From Epiperipatus broadwayi (Eukaryota; Onychophora; Udeonychophora; Euonychophora; Peripatidae): DNA of 64,000 nt. Location: assembly GCA_028023455.1 (NCBI GenBank), contig JAQFVV010000279.1:868001-932000 (forward strand), in the 5' to 3' direction. Numbering within the stretch: the stretch's first letter is position 1; each line of letters starts with the position of its first letter. Below are positions 14,587 through 27,335 of the stretch, piece by piece. A program made the translations under genes and the position numbers. A model generated the notes under the pieces. The model saw only the letters and a list, made by a program, of their open reading frames with translations, did no database searches and was not told the DNA's origin.

Positions 14587-16178
14587 TGAGTAGGCACTAG
14601 ATTGGAATTTTGCACTGAATGGTAATATGTATAAATAGTTTTGCCTGATTTTACTTAAGAATGTTCAAAGCTTTTTACCTTCTGACTCTGTCACATTCCA
14701 CAATAAGGAGTATGACTCTGTCATTAATCTTTGCCTTTACTCACCAATTCTACATCAATTAATTTCACTTTTCCTTAAGCCTACTTTTTTCTCTGATCAC
14801 TCTGAACAATCTCTCATTCTGAATTTAAATAAACTATACAACACAACCATTCATTTAATAAAACCATTCAAGTTCTTCTATTATCATATAATACAACAGT
14901 TCTCATTCTCTTAAACACATATTATGTTGTAGAAATTGGAACAAACTGAATTTGATCCAATATAACTATACCTGTTCTTTATATGTATAATATAATTCTA
15001 TGTCTAACATCTCACTAACAGTTCACCTACTTTTCCAATTTTTGGCATTGATCAATGAGTTTCACACATTAATTAAATTAAAGAATTCTGTACTTAATAC
15101 TTATCAACAGTCATACACTATCAACAGTCACACACCTTTCGGAGACTTACCAAAAAAACTACCAATCAACTGAGAAATATATTGCCATTAAAGAGATTGT
15201 TTGTCTTACTCATCAACACACATAAAACTGGAGATTTATTTTCTGGGGCCTGGGTCACCAGTCCACATTTAAATCTCCAAATTGGTGGCAAAGTTTGTAT
15301 AGGCCCTAGCACAACCAATCCCATTTTTCACTATTTCATGCACAATTTACAAATTGATAATGTATTTCACATGCCCTTCAGATTTATTTGGGCCATCTGA
15401 TACTAATACCCCATTCTAAACCATAAAATTTGCTGACAATATTGTCACTATAAATAACTCATGTCACCATTTTCCCAATGGAATCACTACTTTTGTTTTT
15501 GCCAATCTTAGGCACTTTACTACATTATACTTCTGAGACCTGAAAAAATTATATATTTCACGGGATAAATGTCATCAAAGTTGTATACCCATTCACAATT
15601 GTACCATTTACCAGAAACCTAGCTTAACTGCTAATCTTACCAATCTTCATGCATTTTCCTTGGGACCACTGGGAATGAAGATACTGAAAAAAGTTGTAGT
15701 CATTCATCTAGAGCCATATCTACTTCATCTAATTTCCAATATACAGTTTTCAAAAACAGGTTTATATGCCATTAAGGCTGCTCTGATGTTTAAAGCAGTC
15801 GTTGTTTAAAGCAGTCTTGAACTCAGATCAAGATTGATAAAGTTATTCTCAAATTGCAGTTCAGCTAGATATAGAGTATGCATTTGGCTTTGTGTCTATT
15901 GTCATTCTGATTGATATGCAAGCTAACCTTAACATTTCAAGTACTCTGTTTTATTTAATCATTAACTTGTAGCAGATCAGATAGATACATAGCATTTTAA
16001 TGGGGAAAAATAGCATAATTCACCTCAATGCAATCCACCTCTTAAGGTTCACCTCTTACTGCATTGTTTTTCATTTTCTACATCAATTCCTTATTAAAGC
16101 ATATACAACAGTCATTTTCAGGCATCCATATTATACATATACACCATTGTATTTCATTCATAACATACACAGATGATG

Positions 16179-16830
16179 AAAACGAACCAGCAAAACTCTC
16201 TATATAGTAGTGCCATCTTATGCTAACAAGAACAATCAATGAATGCCTGAAGGCTTGTGCATAAAATCCCTATCTAATACATACTCATCCAATATCCCCA
16301 GACTAGTTTCTGGCTTATGGCCATCATCAGTGAGGAGCCTTGAATCTGAGAGTACTGCACCTAGATCTTAGGATCTAATGCAACCCTCCAGCACCCACCT
16401 TTTAACTTTATTTAACTACAAAACTATGAGAATGAAATTGAAAACACAATTAAGATTTTCAATCCAAGTTCAATAGCTTATATAGTCATATGAATCTGAA
16501 CTCAATTCAGCACCCATACATTTTGGTGTCTTTGGCTCTTTAACAACCACAGCCACCATTATCATATTAGACAGTATTGGTGTTAAACCACTAAACATCA
16601 CATGATCACTATCACATAGTAGCACATAATTGTTATTAAACAATTCAAAACAAAGCAGCAAAACTCTCCATATAGTAGTGCCATCTTGTGCTAACAAGAG
16701 CAATCAATGGTTGCCAGAAGGCTTGTGCATAAAATCCCTATCTAGTGCCTACTCATCCAATATCCCCAGACTGCTTTGTTTTGAATTGTTTAATAACAAT
16801 TATGTGCTAGTATGAGATAGTGATCATGTG
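16179..16830 (-). mobile_element. retrozyme-like hammerhead repeat inserted in LINE reverse transcriptase
   Basis: Direct repeats ATACACAGATGATG (16165-16178) and ATACACGGATGATG (16831-16844) flank the insert, with one mismatch. They lie exactly on the YTDD codons of the host LINE, and the frame resumes correctly on both sides. Read on the minus strand, the insert has an inverted end piece of about 60 bases, then one full monomer (about 468 bases, ribozyme to ribozyme), then a partial monomer. No protein is encoded. The unit carries TATATAAG and a near-palindrome CTGAA-TGAGTTCAG. It is non-autonomous. The architecture matches metazoan retrozymes or Penelope-like terminal repeats. Confidence 0.8.
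16287..16345 (-). ncRNA. type I hammerhead ribozyme, core intact
   Basis: Read 5'-3' on the minus strand: ATTCAA (outer stem I), GGC, TCCTCA (inner stem I), CTGATGA core, TGGC-CATAA-GCCA (stem II and loop), GAAA, CTAG, TC, TGGGGA (inner stem I), TA, TTGGAT (outer stem I). Both halves of stem I pair along all six positions, allowing one G-U in each. Stem II has four Watson-Crick pairs. Stem III is the self-complementary ACTAGT, the short form typical of retroelement hammerheads that act best as dimers. Predicted cleavage is after the C of AGTC, between + strand bases 16301 and 16300. All invariant core bases are present. Confidence 0.85.
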
Positions 16831-18564
16831 ATACACGGATGATGTTACTATCTTCCTGTCACATTGTAAGCATTTCACCACATTGCAATGCACCCTCAAT
16901 CAATATACTCCCATGAATCGATTTAGATTTAATATGAGTAAAACAACAGCATGGTTTATACACACCAACAAAACATACACTCATATATTCTAGAAAAGGC
17001 AACCCCCTTTTAGTCTTCCCATTTTACAGGGGCTTACTTTAGATGAAGAACACTTTAAAAAACAAGCTTAAAGAAAATGCCACATGAATAACTCACTCAT
17101 TTTACAAAACTTATTTTTACTTTTATGTGAGAATTCATCCATTTAATATATTTATCATGAGTAAGAATACATAATATTTACATATTGTTAAATAAGCTAC
17201 TATGGAGCAGGAAAACAGTTTCAATATCAGCTAAGAGACTTATTTGCCTGACTTTTTAATAATGGTTTGGGTTCCCATAACACTCAAGTATTCTATATTC
17301 AACAAGTTATAAATTCATTTGCATCAATTTTTCAAAAGCTGCCATCACTATGGATACTATTACAAGTAATCCCTGCCGATAGATGTCCCATTATATCAGC
17401 TTCATTTTTCAGAAAATTTTACCAAGCAATCCTATCAGCATCCAATAAATCAACATTCCCCATGATTAATAAATACACATATGGGCAAACATAAGCTATA
17501 CTATAGATGGAAAGCAACAAAGATTATCCTTCTCCCATGCATGTTATCATTAACCACCAATTACTTTACTTTCTTAAATATGCTTTATGTAGCCTATTTT
17601 TTGATATCCTAGACATCTATATAAAATATATATCCATTCGGCACCTTCTGTAATGCAGCAGAGGAGACTCAAGAACATTTTTTTTTTCAACAGTGTGAAG
17701 CCCTCAACCAAATCACAACTATCATGCTAAATACATACAGATGACCAGTTACATCTATACTAGAGCTAATTAAAAGTTCTCAAAAGATGATATATACCAT
17801 ATCACAACACATGCAACATAACAACCTTCATTCTGCATGCCTTCTGCTTTATTTGCTGCATCTTCACCATTGATAACAACACCCAAAGACACCCAATTAC
17901 ATTCTTCAGTAAGCTCCAACAACATAGCCAAGATCAACCATATGCATCCCCCAGATATTTTTGATGCCTCTGGGTTACTAATGGTCACTACTAAAATAAT
18001 CATACAATCTACAATAGGACATAATCAGACAATAACAACATTGAAAAACATTAAATGGTACTATACATTAGTCTCAACAAAACTCACATTTACAAACTGT
18101 TTTCAACTCCATTCACCATCATACTACATAATTTATACCACATCTATTGCAATTACAGGCTGTCAGCAGATATAATTCCCCTCTGGAATAACTTCATTTT
18201 TTTACTGGAGCCATATAATGATTTTATGCTGCATGAATTATGTTAATCAAGATTAATTTAGTGACAGTAAATAACTTTCAATATGATGCCAAATTTTATA
18301 ATCTTATTTCATATCTATCTGTCTATGAAGTAGAGTTTTATATTAAACTGTTTTAAGATTTTAATGATTAAACATGCTATCCATCTCTGTATCAACATTT
18401 GTAGGCACATTTGGAAAAAAATATACCTTCACACCTGGATTATTGTAATTCTTGAAATTAATCCATATAAAAAGCTGTACAACATGATTGCACCAGTTAT
18501 CTTTACAATCAATGTTATGTAATGCCATGTAACACAAAGGATTAATAAAGATTATTGTTGAAAC

Positions 18565-18786
<222 letters not shown>

Positions 18787-19416
18787 TTGGCAATATACCA
18801 CTGCAATGCAATAGGAAAAATCCCCAACCAATGGACAGAAAAATATAAATATTGGGAAATCTATGAACTAATGCAGAACCATACCACCAACAATCAAATA
18901 TTACCACTATTAAAAATAAACAATAGAGTATTAATTAAAAAATACAAGAAATGGGAGTTAGAACCAAAATTTTTTAATTTTATCCTTAAAATAAACTTAG
19001 ATGCCCTCCCAACCACATACTTTCTGGTACATAGAAGACTACATAGAGACATGGATCCTTTATGTGGCTTATGCCATCAGAATGAAGAAACTGTCCAGCA
19101 CTTACTGTATCACTGCAAAGGTCTGGAACAAGTAAGAATTATACTTTGCAAAATGTATAGGAAAAATAAAACCACAATGGAACAAGTAATGATGGCTTTC
19201 CAAAGTAAAACAATACCACTGATTAAGGCAGCAACTTTTGTTCTATATTCACTATGGTGCACAAGATGTACATTCCTAATGGGAAATAACACAAGGCGAC
19301 ATCCATCTACTTTTGAACACATGTTACGGCAAATACAAATCCGGGACAAATTGATAACAAGTCCAGACATCTATGCAGCTACCTGGTCTCTGCTTAAACA
19401 CAGAGAAAGGTTGTAA
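18787..19416 (+). CDS. LINE C-terminal fragment, array unit 1
   Basis: A 209-codon open frame with no ATG at its beginning (the first codon in frame is TTG), so it is the 3' part of a truncated coding region. It has a helical leader (W-EKYKYWEIYELMQ), the block LPTTYFLVHRRL, a zinc knuckle (CGLC at about residues 97-100, then EETVQHLLYHC), a segment with W and C residues (LYSLWCTRC), and ends WSLLKHRERL. This layout is the region C-terminal to reverse transcriptase in L1/Tx1/R2-like LINEs. No polymerase or endonuclease is present. The downstream 350 bases are the 3' UTR. Confidence 0.8.
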   Translation: MAIYHCNAIGKIPNQWTEKYKYWEIYELMQNHTTNNQILPLLKINNRVLIKKYKKWELEPKFFNFILKINLDALPTTYFLVHRRLHRDMDPLCGLCHQNEETVQHLLYHCKGLEQVRIILCKMYRKNKTTMEQVMMAFQSKTIPLIKAATFVLYSLWCTRCTFLMGNNTRRHPSTFEHMLRQIQIRDKLITSPDIYAATWSLLKHRERL

Positions 19417-19767
19417 CATAATCAAGGAAATAATGACTAAGTAATATGGAGTACCAACAAGCCAAAAAAACAAATAAATAAATAATAAAACAGGAAATAA
19501 AGCAAAAGAACAGAGCCCATCCCTATCCAGTAATAGCTTCAGTAACATATGTGCACCTAATAACTATTTAAATGCAACTGTCTATAATATTTTGAACACT
19601 TTATTTTATAATGAACAAATCTGTAACATTCAATTAAGACAACTTATTATAAAGACGTTATCTTGATTATTGTAATAACAATTGTAACCTGGTTGTAACT
19701 GGAAAACTTGTAGCCCATAATCTATGTAACCATTACTGTATTCTTTTGAGACAATAAAGGCCTTTTG
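19417..19767 (+). other. LINE 3' UTR, unit 1
   Basis: Non-coding 3' end running from the stop codon to TTTTGAAACATAATAAT. It is repeated with few changes in units 2 and 3 and matched more loosely by the end of the old LINE. Confidence 0.8.
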
Positions 19768-20041
<274 letters not shown>

Positions 20042-20682
20042 TTGGCAATATACCACTGCAATGCAATAGGAAAAATCCCCAACCAATGGACAGAAAAATA
20101 TAAATATTGGGAAATCTATGAACTAATGCAGAAACATACCACCAACAATCAAATATTACCACTATTAAAAATAAACAATAGAGTATTAATTAAAAAATAC
20201 AAGAAATGGGAGTTAGAACCAAAATTTTTCAATTTTATCCTTAAAATAAACTTAGATGCCCTCCCAACCACATACTTTCTGGTACATAGAAGACTACATA
20301 GAGACATGGATCCTTTATGCGGCTTATGCCATCAGAATGAAGAAACTGTCCAGCACTTACTGTATCACTGCAAAGGTCTGGAACAAGTAAGAATTATATT
20401 TTGCAACACGTATAGGAAAAAATAAAACCACAATGGAACAAGTAATGATGGCTTTCCAAAGTAAAACAATACCACTGATTAGGGCAGCAACTTTTGTTCT
20501 ATATTCACGTGTGCTCTTCCGATCTGTACGTTCCTAATGGGAAATAACACAAGGCGACATCCATCTACTTTTGAACACATGTTACGGCAAATACAAATCC
20601 GGGACAAATTGATAACAAGTCCAGACATCTATGCAGCTACCTGGTCTCTGCTTAAACACAGAGAAAGGTTGTAACATAATCA
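20042..20682 (+). pseudogene. LINE C-terminal fragment, array unit 2 (frameshifted and adapter-damaged)
   Basis: Same sequence as units 1 and 3 up to residue 124. One extra A in an A run (near 20412-20425) then ends the frame at a TAA. Further on, 14 bases present in the other units are replaced by Illumina adapter sequence (20507-20525). The rest of the C-terminus and the stop (near 20673) are as in the other units. The extra A could be genuine or, given the adapter next to it, a local assembly error. Confidence 0.8.
20507..20525 (+). other. Illumina TruSeq read-2 adapter remnant (assembly artefact)
   Basis: ACGTGTGCTCTTCCGATCT is the 3' end of the TruSeq read 2 adapter. In the sister unit the same place reads CTATGGTGCACAAGATG. 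The adapter therefore replaced genomic bases inside a collapsed or gap-filled repeat. Confidence 0.97.
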
Positions 20683-21028
20683 AGGAAATAATGACTAAGT
20701 AATATGGAGTACCAACAAGCCAAAAAACAAAAATAAATAAATAATAAAACAGGAAATAAAGCAAAAGAACAGAGCCCATCCCTATCCAGTAATAGCTTCA
20801 GTAACATCTGTGCACCTAATAACTATTTAAATGCAACTGTCTATAATATTTTGAACACTTTATTTTATAATGAACAAATCTGTAACATTCAATTAAGACA
20901 ACTTATTATAAAGACGTTATCTTGATTATTGTAATAACAATTGTAACCTGGTTGTAACTGGAAAACTTGTAGCCCATAATCTATGTAACCATTACTGTAT
21001 TCTTTTGAGACAATAATGGCCTTTTGAA
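20683..21028 (+). other. LINE 3' UTR, unit 2
   Basis: Near-identical to the 3' UTRs of units 1 and 3. It ends TTTTGAAACATAATAAT. Confidence 0.8.
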
Positions 21029-21315
<287 letters not shown>

Positions 21316-21945
21316 TTGGCAATATACCACTGCAATGCAATAGGAAAAATCCCCAACCAATGGACAGAAAAATATAAATATTGGGAAATCTATGAACTAA
21401 TGCAGAACCATACCACCAACAATCAAATATTACCACTATTAAAAATAAACAATAGAGTATTAATTAAAAAATACAAGAAATGGGAGTTAGAACCAAAATT
21501 TTTCAATTTTATCCTTAAAATAAACTTAGATGCCCTCCCAACCACATACTTTCTGGTACATAGAAGACTACATAGAGACATGGATCCTTTATGCGGCTTA
21601 TGCCATCAGAATGAAGAAACTGTCCAGCACTTACTGTATCACTGCAAAGGTCTGGAACAAGTAAGAATTATACTTTGCAAAACGTATAGGAAAAATAAAA
21701 CCACAATGGAACAAGTAATGATGGCTTTCCAAAGTAAAACAATACCACTGATTAGGGCAGCAACTTTTGTTCTATATTCACTATGGTGCACAAGATGTAC
21801 GTTCCTAATGGGAAATAACACAAGGCGACATCCATCTACTTTTGAACACATGTTACGGCAAATACAAATCCGGGACAAATTGATAACAAGTCCAGACATC
21901 TATGCAGCTACCTGGTCTCTGCTTAAACACAGAGAAAGGTTGTAA
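21316..21945 (+). CDS. LINE C-terminal fragment, array unit 3
   Basis: A 209-codon frame differing from unit 1 at only a few residues (for example LCKTYRK for LCKMYRK, LIRAA for LIKAA). It has the same truncated start, zinc knuckle and C-terminus. It is the cleanest copy for reconstructing what the adapter removed from unit 2. It is a fragment and is not expected to be functional alone. Confidence 0.8.
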   Translation: MAIYHCNAIGKIPNQWTEKYKYWEIYELMQNHTTNNQILPLLKINNRVLIKKYKKWELEPKFFNFILKINLDALPTTYFLVHRRLHRDMDPLCGLCHQNEETVQHLLYHCKGLEQVRIILCKTYRKNKTTMEQVMMAFQSKTIPLIRAATFVLYSLWCTRCTFLMGNNTRRHPSTFEHMLRQIQIRDKLITSPDIYAATWSLLKHRERL

Positions 21946-22296
21946 CATAATCAAGGAAATAATGACTAAGTAATATGGAGTACCAACAAGCCAAAAAAAC
22001 AAATAAATAAATAATAAAACAGGAAATAAAGCAAAAGAACAGAGCCCATCCCTATCCAGTAATAGCTTCAGTAACATCTGTGCACCTAATAACTATTTAA
22101 ATGCAACTGTCTATAATATTTTGAACACTTTATTTTATAATGAACAAATCTGTAACATTCAATTAAGACAACTTATTATAAAGACGTTATCTTGATTATT
22201 GTAATAACAATTGTAACCTGGTTGTAACTGGAAAACTTGTAGCCCATAATCTATGTAACCATTACTGTATTCTTTTGAGACAATAATGGCCTTTTG
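21946..22296 (+). other. LINE 3' UTR, unit 3
   Basis: Same 3' UTR as units 1 and 2, including the (A)TAATGGCCTTTTGAAACA end seen in unit 2. Confidence 0.8.
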
Positions 22297-22591
<295 letters not shown>

Positions 22592-22651
22592 TACTGAAAT
22601 AAACAATAAATGAATGAAGTGGCTAAATTAACAATGATAACTCTAAATTAT

Positions 22652-22883
22652 CAACTGCAATCTAATGACCTATAATATGTTCTTATATTTTATTCTTGCT
22701 TTTTAGATTGTAATTAGTAGATATGATATATATTGTAAATTATTATGGCATTTAATCTTAAAAAGGATTAATGACAAACTCTTTCATAACTTTGAATAAC
22801 CAACTTCAATCTAATATCCTATAATATGTATGTATATATATAATTTGTTCTTGCTATTTTGATTGCAGTTAGTTGATATGATA

Positions 22884-22971
<88 letters not shown>

Positions 22972-23020
22972 TTGTTAAAGCATTTAATCATAAAAGGATT
23001 AATGACAAACTCTTTCATAA
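22652..23020. repeat. tandem duplication, second copy expanded by (AT)n
   Basis: Copy 1 (22652-22789) and copy 2 (22801-23020) share CAACTxCAATCTAAT at the left, GATATGATATATAT in the middle and AAAGGATTAATGACAAACTC at the right. In copy 2 the middle has grown into an AT run (about 22880-22967). Confidence 0.85.
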
Positions 23021-24560
23021 GAAAATAACATTGTAAAAGTTAGTTTTTTTAATATTGTTGCTTTTTTAAAAGAAAGTTATATCTTTTGTATTGTTTAAAT
23101 TATATTAAATCATAAGTAAGGGTACATTAATCAAAATTATTAATAAAAAAAGTCTTTATAAATATTTTATCATTAATCAGATCATTAAGCTCTTAATCAT
23201 TTTTAAATGTGAAACGTATCAGATGAAGTCAATTTAAAGAACATTTTTTATTAAATAACTTCTGCTTAGATTCCATTATTCAGTGATGTTTCCTTTGTTT
23301 CTTTTTTCTAGAAAAATCTGAACTTAGGAATACTGAAGCAATTTAATTATTAAATAGTAACCAATTCCTATCCATGTTGATATTACAAGCCATGTTAAAA
23401 TTAATGACTTTAGTTCTATGATGATCAGCATAGTATTTATTAATATCCATTTTGTTTTAATCATAAAGATACCAAATGAAAGGGAAGATTATGTTCCCAC
23501 TTTCAAAGTAGTTTTCTCCTCACAGTGAATCTTTTTACTATAAATCCAGCAACCATTTACAAAAGTAAAGTAAAATAAACACACATTTTTAAGCAATAGA
23601 AAGTGTGTTTTTCTTGCTATCATATCTGTAGCCAAACTAACATAAAAATAACACAGTGTTTTCGTTTTTAAAGCACTCGCTTGTGAACATTTGATTCTTT
23701 TTATTTTAATGTTAATAAGGATTTATTATCTTTTAAAAATAACTTAAAAAATATACTTCATTTTTTAATTTAAAAAATAAATGGATCACTTATTCCAATT
23801 TCATTCAAAACAAAATATAATTTATTAATATTATGACCTTTAATTGTTTTCTTTATATAGTTAGTTATACACTACAAAGAAACTTTAGACATTCCCGTTC
23901 TAAATAAAATAAAAAAAATTATAAACAATTAACATAAAATTCTCATCATCAACTGAACACTCTATGATTAACTCATGGTTAATTAAATCAAAACCACTAC
24001 AGCAAAGAAGTTAAAGATTATGTGTGATTATGTGTCTTGTACTTTTTTTCCATAGACTACAATTAACAAGACAAATAGCATACCACGATTATACTCATTT
24101 GTTCTTTACATTTTATTCTAACGGTATATTTGGAAAATAAGTTGATATTATTATATAGGTTACATAAATTTTGACTAATAAAATAACCATTTTATTTTTG
24201 ATAAATATTGATTTTTACACCAAACAATATGATGAATAAATGTCATCATAAATTGGATATTTACTGTTGTATCCATAATGGATGACATATTTAGTCAAAG
24301 CCTTGCATTAAACTAAATCTTCTAAAACTCTAATCTTACAAATCCAACACATATTACAAGTCTTATACTGTAATAAAGACACATTCTTGAAGACCTTTGT
24401 CAAATTACCCACATTCATGACTGCCCACTTCATGATAATAAAATCATTTAGAATTAAAAAGGTTTTATCTCTAATGTCATAATCTTATATCTATTACCAC
24501 TGTTTATGCTTGTGATGAAATTTTATTTGAAAGAAACATGATCATTTACTTTGGATTGCC
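23021..24560. other. AT-rich intergenic DNA, no gene seen
   Basis: Nothing supportable on either strand. Confidence 0.55.
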
Positions 24561-25275
24561 CTCACTCTATCCAAATTGAAAACATTGGATCGCTTGTTCC
24601 TGTCTATTTTTATTTTCTCTCAAACCTTTTATTCTTACTATATTGATACTCATTTAACCTAATTTCTATATCTCTATCTTTATAATCATATACCATTGTA
24701 TTCTTGTCTTAGTTTCTATCTTTTGAGTCCAGCTTTTTTTCATTTTCCATACTACCTTCCAACTTATTGATTTTATTCACATTTGTCCTTGAGTTTATTC
24801 CATATCACTCTCTACTTCATTAAGGTTAACTTTCAAACAATGTATTTACTCATGTACCATTCTTAATTCATAAATTAACTCTGTATATACATGCTTGGTC
24901 TCTTGTTTTAACCTGTACTCTAACCCATGCTGACCCTCTTCTATTATTATGATTGACAGTTCCTGGCCTTAATTCATGTTTAGTTTAAGCTCTTCTTGGC
25001 TTTTTTTCATTTCCATTTGATTCTTGTCACATTTTCTTGGTTTTGTTACATTCGTTATTTAAGCATAACCTGACTTTGTTTTAATTGTTGTTTAAAGGTT
25101 TCTTGACTTTGTTTTCAACTCTTGTTTAAGCATTTCCTGATTTTAATTGATCTTAATCATTAAGCTCTGCAGCATAAGCATTATAGATTCATTTTGATCA
25201 TTTTTGATGTGACAGATATTTCATTATTTTTTTTCTTTCCTGTTCTAACATATCTAACTCTTACTCATTTTCGAT
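24561..25275 (-). pseudogene. decayed coiled-coil coding relic
   Basis: The minus strand, read with several stops and frame changes, yields Glu/Lys/Gln-rich heptad-like text such as LEQERKKIMKYL, NQEMLKQELKTKS, EMKKSQEELKLN and NKLEGSMENEKKLDSK. The middle part shows tandem DNA repeats of about 54-60 bases (TGACTTTGTTTT on the plus strand). This resembles the coiled-coil part of a retroelement Gag-like or ORF1-like protein, or a host coiled-coil exon. It is similar in style to the relic at 54.7 kb, though I cannot claim direct homology. It is not functional as it stands. Confidence 0.4.
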
Positions 25276-27060
25276 AATTTATTTCAGATTTGTATTTGTT
25301 TTAATTTTAAAAGGAAAAAAAAACATGATACCCCTCTTCAATTCAATATCTCAAAGCAAATGAAATGAATAACTTGTTTTCTCCATGATGCTCTATATGC
25401 AGAACCTTACAAACTAATTAAATCTCAACCCACTCTCATTTCGATTAATTTAATATACTCCTTTAATAGAAAACACCACATAACCTTCCATTAGTCAATG
25501 ATTTACCTATCCACAATATTATTATTCTAAACTAATGTGTAAAAATGTATTATTTACTTTTTTAAATTTCAACGAATATTATAAATTCTATAGTGTACAT
25601 TTCTTGACAATGCTCACAAAACCATGCTATGATATTGTCAACAATTTTAAGTCATGAGCACTAATGTTTTCATTTATTTTCCAAACTATCTAAGGTGCTA
25701 TACCTTCAATATAATAAACTAGTTTCAAATACTTTATTTTACAGTTGCTTCATGAGGAAATCTTAATAATATTTATTAGTAATGAGTCTTTATTCTTCTA
25801 GCATTTTACTAACATAATGCACATATCTATTGATTTGAAGGCACAAACATAACTCTTATATTTATTATTATATGGCAAGCCCAAGCATCATCCTTTTGTA
25901 TTTTGCTTTTACATGCTATCTTTTGGCATATTTATAAATATTTTATTTACAAAGCAGCTTACAACTTTGCTATTTCTCAACTCATACATATTTTTATACA
26001 TCTATTTTTTAAAAAAAAAAACAAATTGACAATCCACTATAAATTTAATCTTTTAACTTATCACAAATAGAAATTTGAAAATTATTGCCCAATGTGTCAT
26101 AACTCTGTTTAATCTAACAGTAGTGTACACAAAAATAGCTGCTATTAATTATGATCATTAATGAAATATTTTATTCTCTCTGTTATTATAAGAGTAAATT
26201 TGTCATGAATCATGGATAAATACCAAAGCTTCTGTTGGGCAGCCAAAATGTTATGGATCAATTGTAAAACATATGAAAAATGCTAATGAAGCAACACTGT
26301 TTCATAAATAGCAATATTTCCTACTTGAACAAGTCAAAATTTAAAAAAAAATAAAGACTGCCACAATGTAAAGGTAATATAGGTCTTGTTTACTGAATAG
26401 CAAGGTAGATTTGGATAATCATGAATATAATAGAAAATATAATTGAGCAGAGATAACTAGCTTGCAAATGCCTCATGGATTTATGTAACCAGATTTAATA
26501 TGTAAAATTATTAGCCACATGTTTTTCTTCACTTATGCACTAAGTATTTGGGTAAAATTAGCATTATGAATGTTGTACTTAAGCAACTAAAATATAACTA
26601 ACAAAAACAATTAAATATGTCAATCCACAAATGGTCCTAATGCAGCTTAGATTTATATTGACAATGGTCACATGACTATGTAAGGTTGAGTACTTTTATA
26701 TAGAAAAATGACAATATTATAAAATTATTTATTATCAATTACATCTACTCCAGCTGCAATTTAAACATACAGTACTCAATCCCTCTGGCAGAGAAGCATA
26801 ATACCCAGAAGATACCTGTAGCCAGACTGAGGTTATGGAAGGTATAATCTATAGCCATATTTCCAGGTTATAGAACTTCTGGACTGTTGAATTCAAACCT
26901 ATCATTCAAAGTATCTTATTGGTTTTGAAGTAAACTTCAGGGGTCAGCTAGTTACAAGAAATAACTAAAATACTCTGGATGACAGCCATTGACTCAGTGC
27001 TTGAGAAATCCCAAAGTAGCTCAATGGAAACAAATATAATAAACTGTGTCTATCTTTTTT
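25276..27060. other. AT-rich intergenic DNA, no gene seen
   Basis: No coding frame or RNA gene supported. The part at 26740-27000 is somewhat richer in G+C and may be an unidentified repeat. Confidence 0.5.
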
Positions 27061-27335
27061 GCTAAATTGTTATTAGTGGTATAATTAAAAAATGACTGAT
27101 ACTCAAATATTGCAATGGCTACTTATAAATTAATATAAAATTTAGGAAATGGCATAAGAAAATGTTATTAACCATTAGGACTTTAAATCTTGTGATTTTT
27201 TGCTCTTTGCTGATGCATGTGTGATTTGAGATGGATTTTAGGCTTCTGACGTGGTTCTGATGATTATGGTTCTGGACTTCTAAATTGTTCTTAGTGATAT
27301 AATTAAAAGATTGATTGACAATGATTGATAAACAA
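27061..27335. repeat. dispersed repeat copy with internal duplication
   Basis: The segment 27178-27280 (TTTTTGCTCTTT, TGCATGTGTGATTT, GGTTCTGATGATTATGGTTCTGG) recurs at 30627-30737. The borders at 27061 and 27281 carry similar text (CTAAATTGTT-TTAGTG-TATAATTAAAA). The adjacent block 27106-27172 recurs at 27638-27706. This is an unidentified interspersed repeat family. Confidence 0.65.

Larger units (their letters stand above)
13070..14680. mobile_element. four-unit inverted array of the hammerhead repeat (all ribozymes decayed)
   Basis: Two units in minus orientation (ribozyme relics near 13246-13303 and 13686-13742) are followed, after a switch at about 14073, by two in plus orientation (14095-14154 and 14528-14586). 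Spacing is about 430-460 bases. Each unit retains the TATATAAG-type box and the surrounding conserved text. Ribozyme defects include G8 to A (CTGACAA), CTGACTA, GAGA for GAAA, and C3 to G. The array interrupts the old LINE. Flanking target duplications could not be resolved. Confidence 0.75.

Noticed and set aside
15430-15470. KFADNIVT-like text resembling a reverse transcriptase FADD motif
   Set aside because: The true catalytic motif of this LINE (YTDD) lies at 16166/16832 with proper neighbours. This one is upstream of the G-PL block and lacks context.
19110-19370. Minus-strand frames of 86, 74 and 65 codons opposite the LINE units (also near 20582 and 21639)
   Set aside because: Shadows of the plus-strand LINE frame and its 3' UTR, repeated wherever the unit is. 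They have no independent support.
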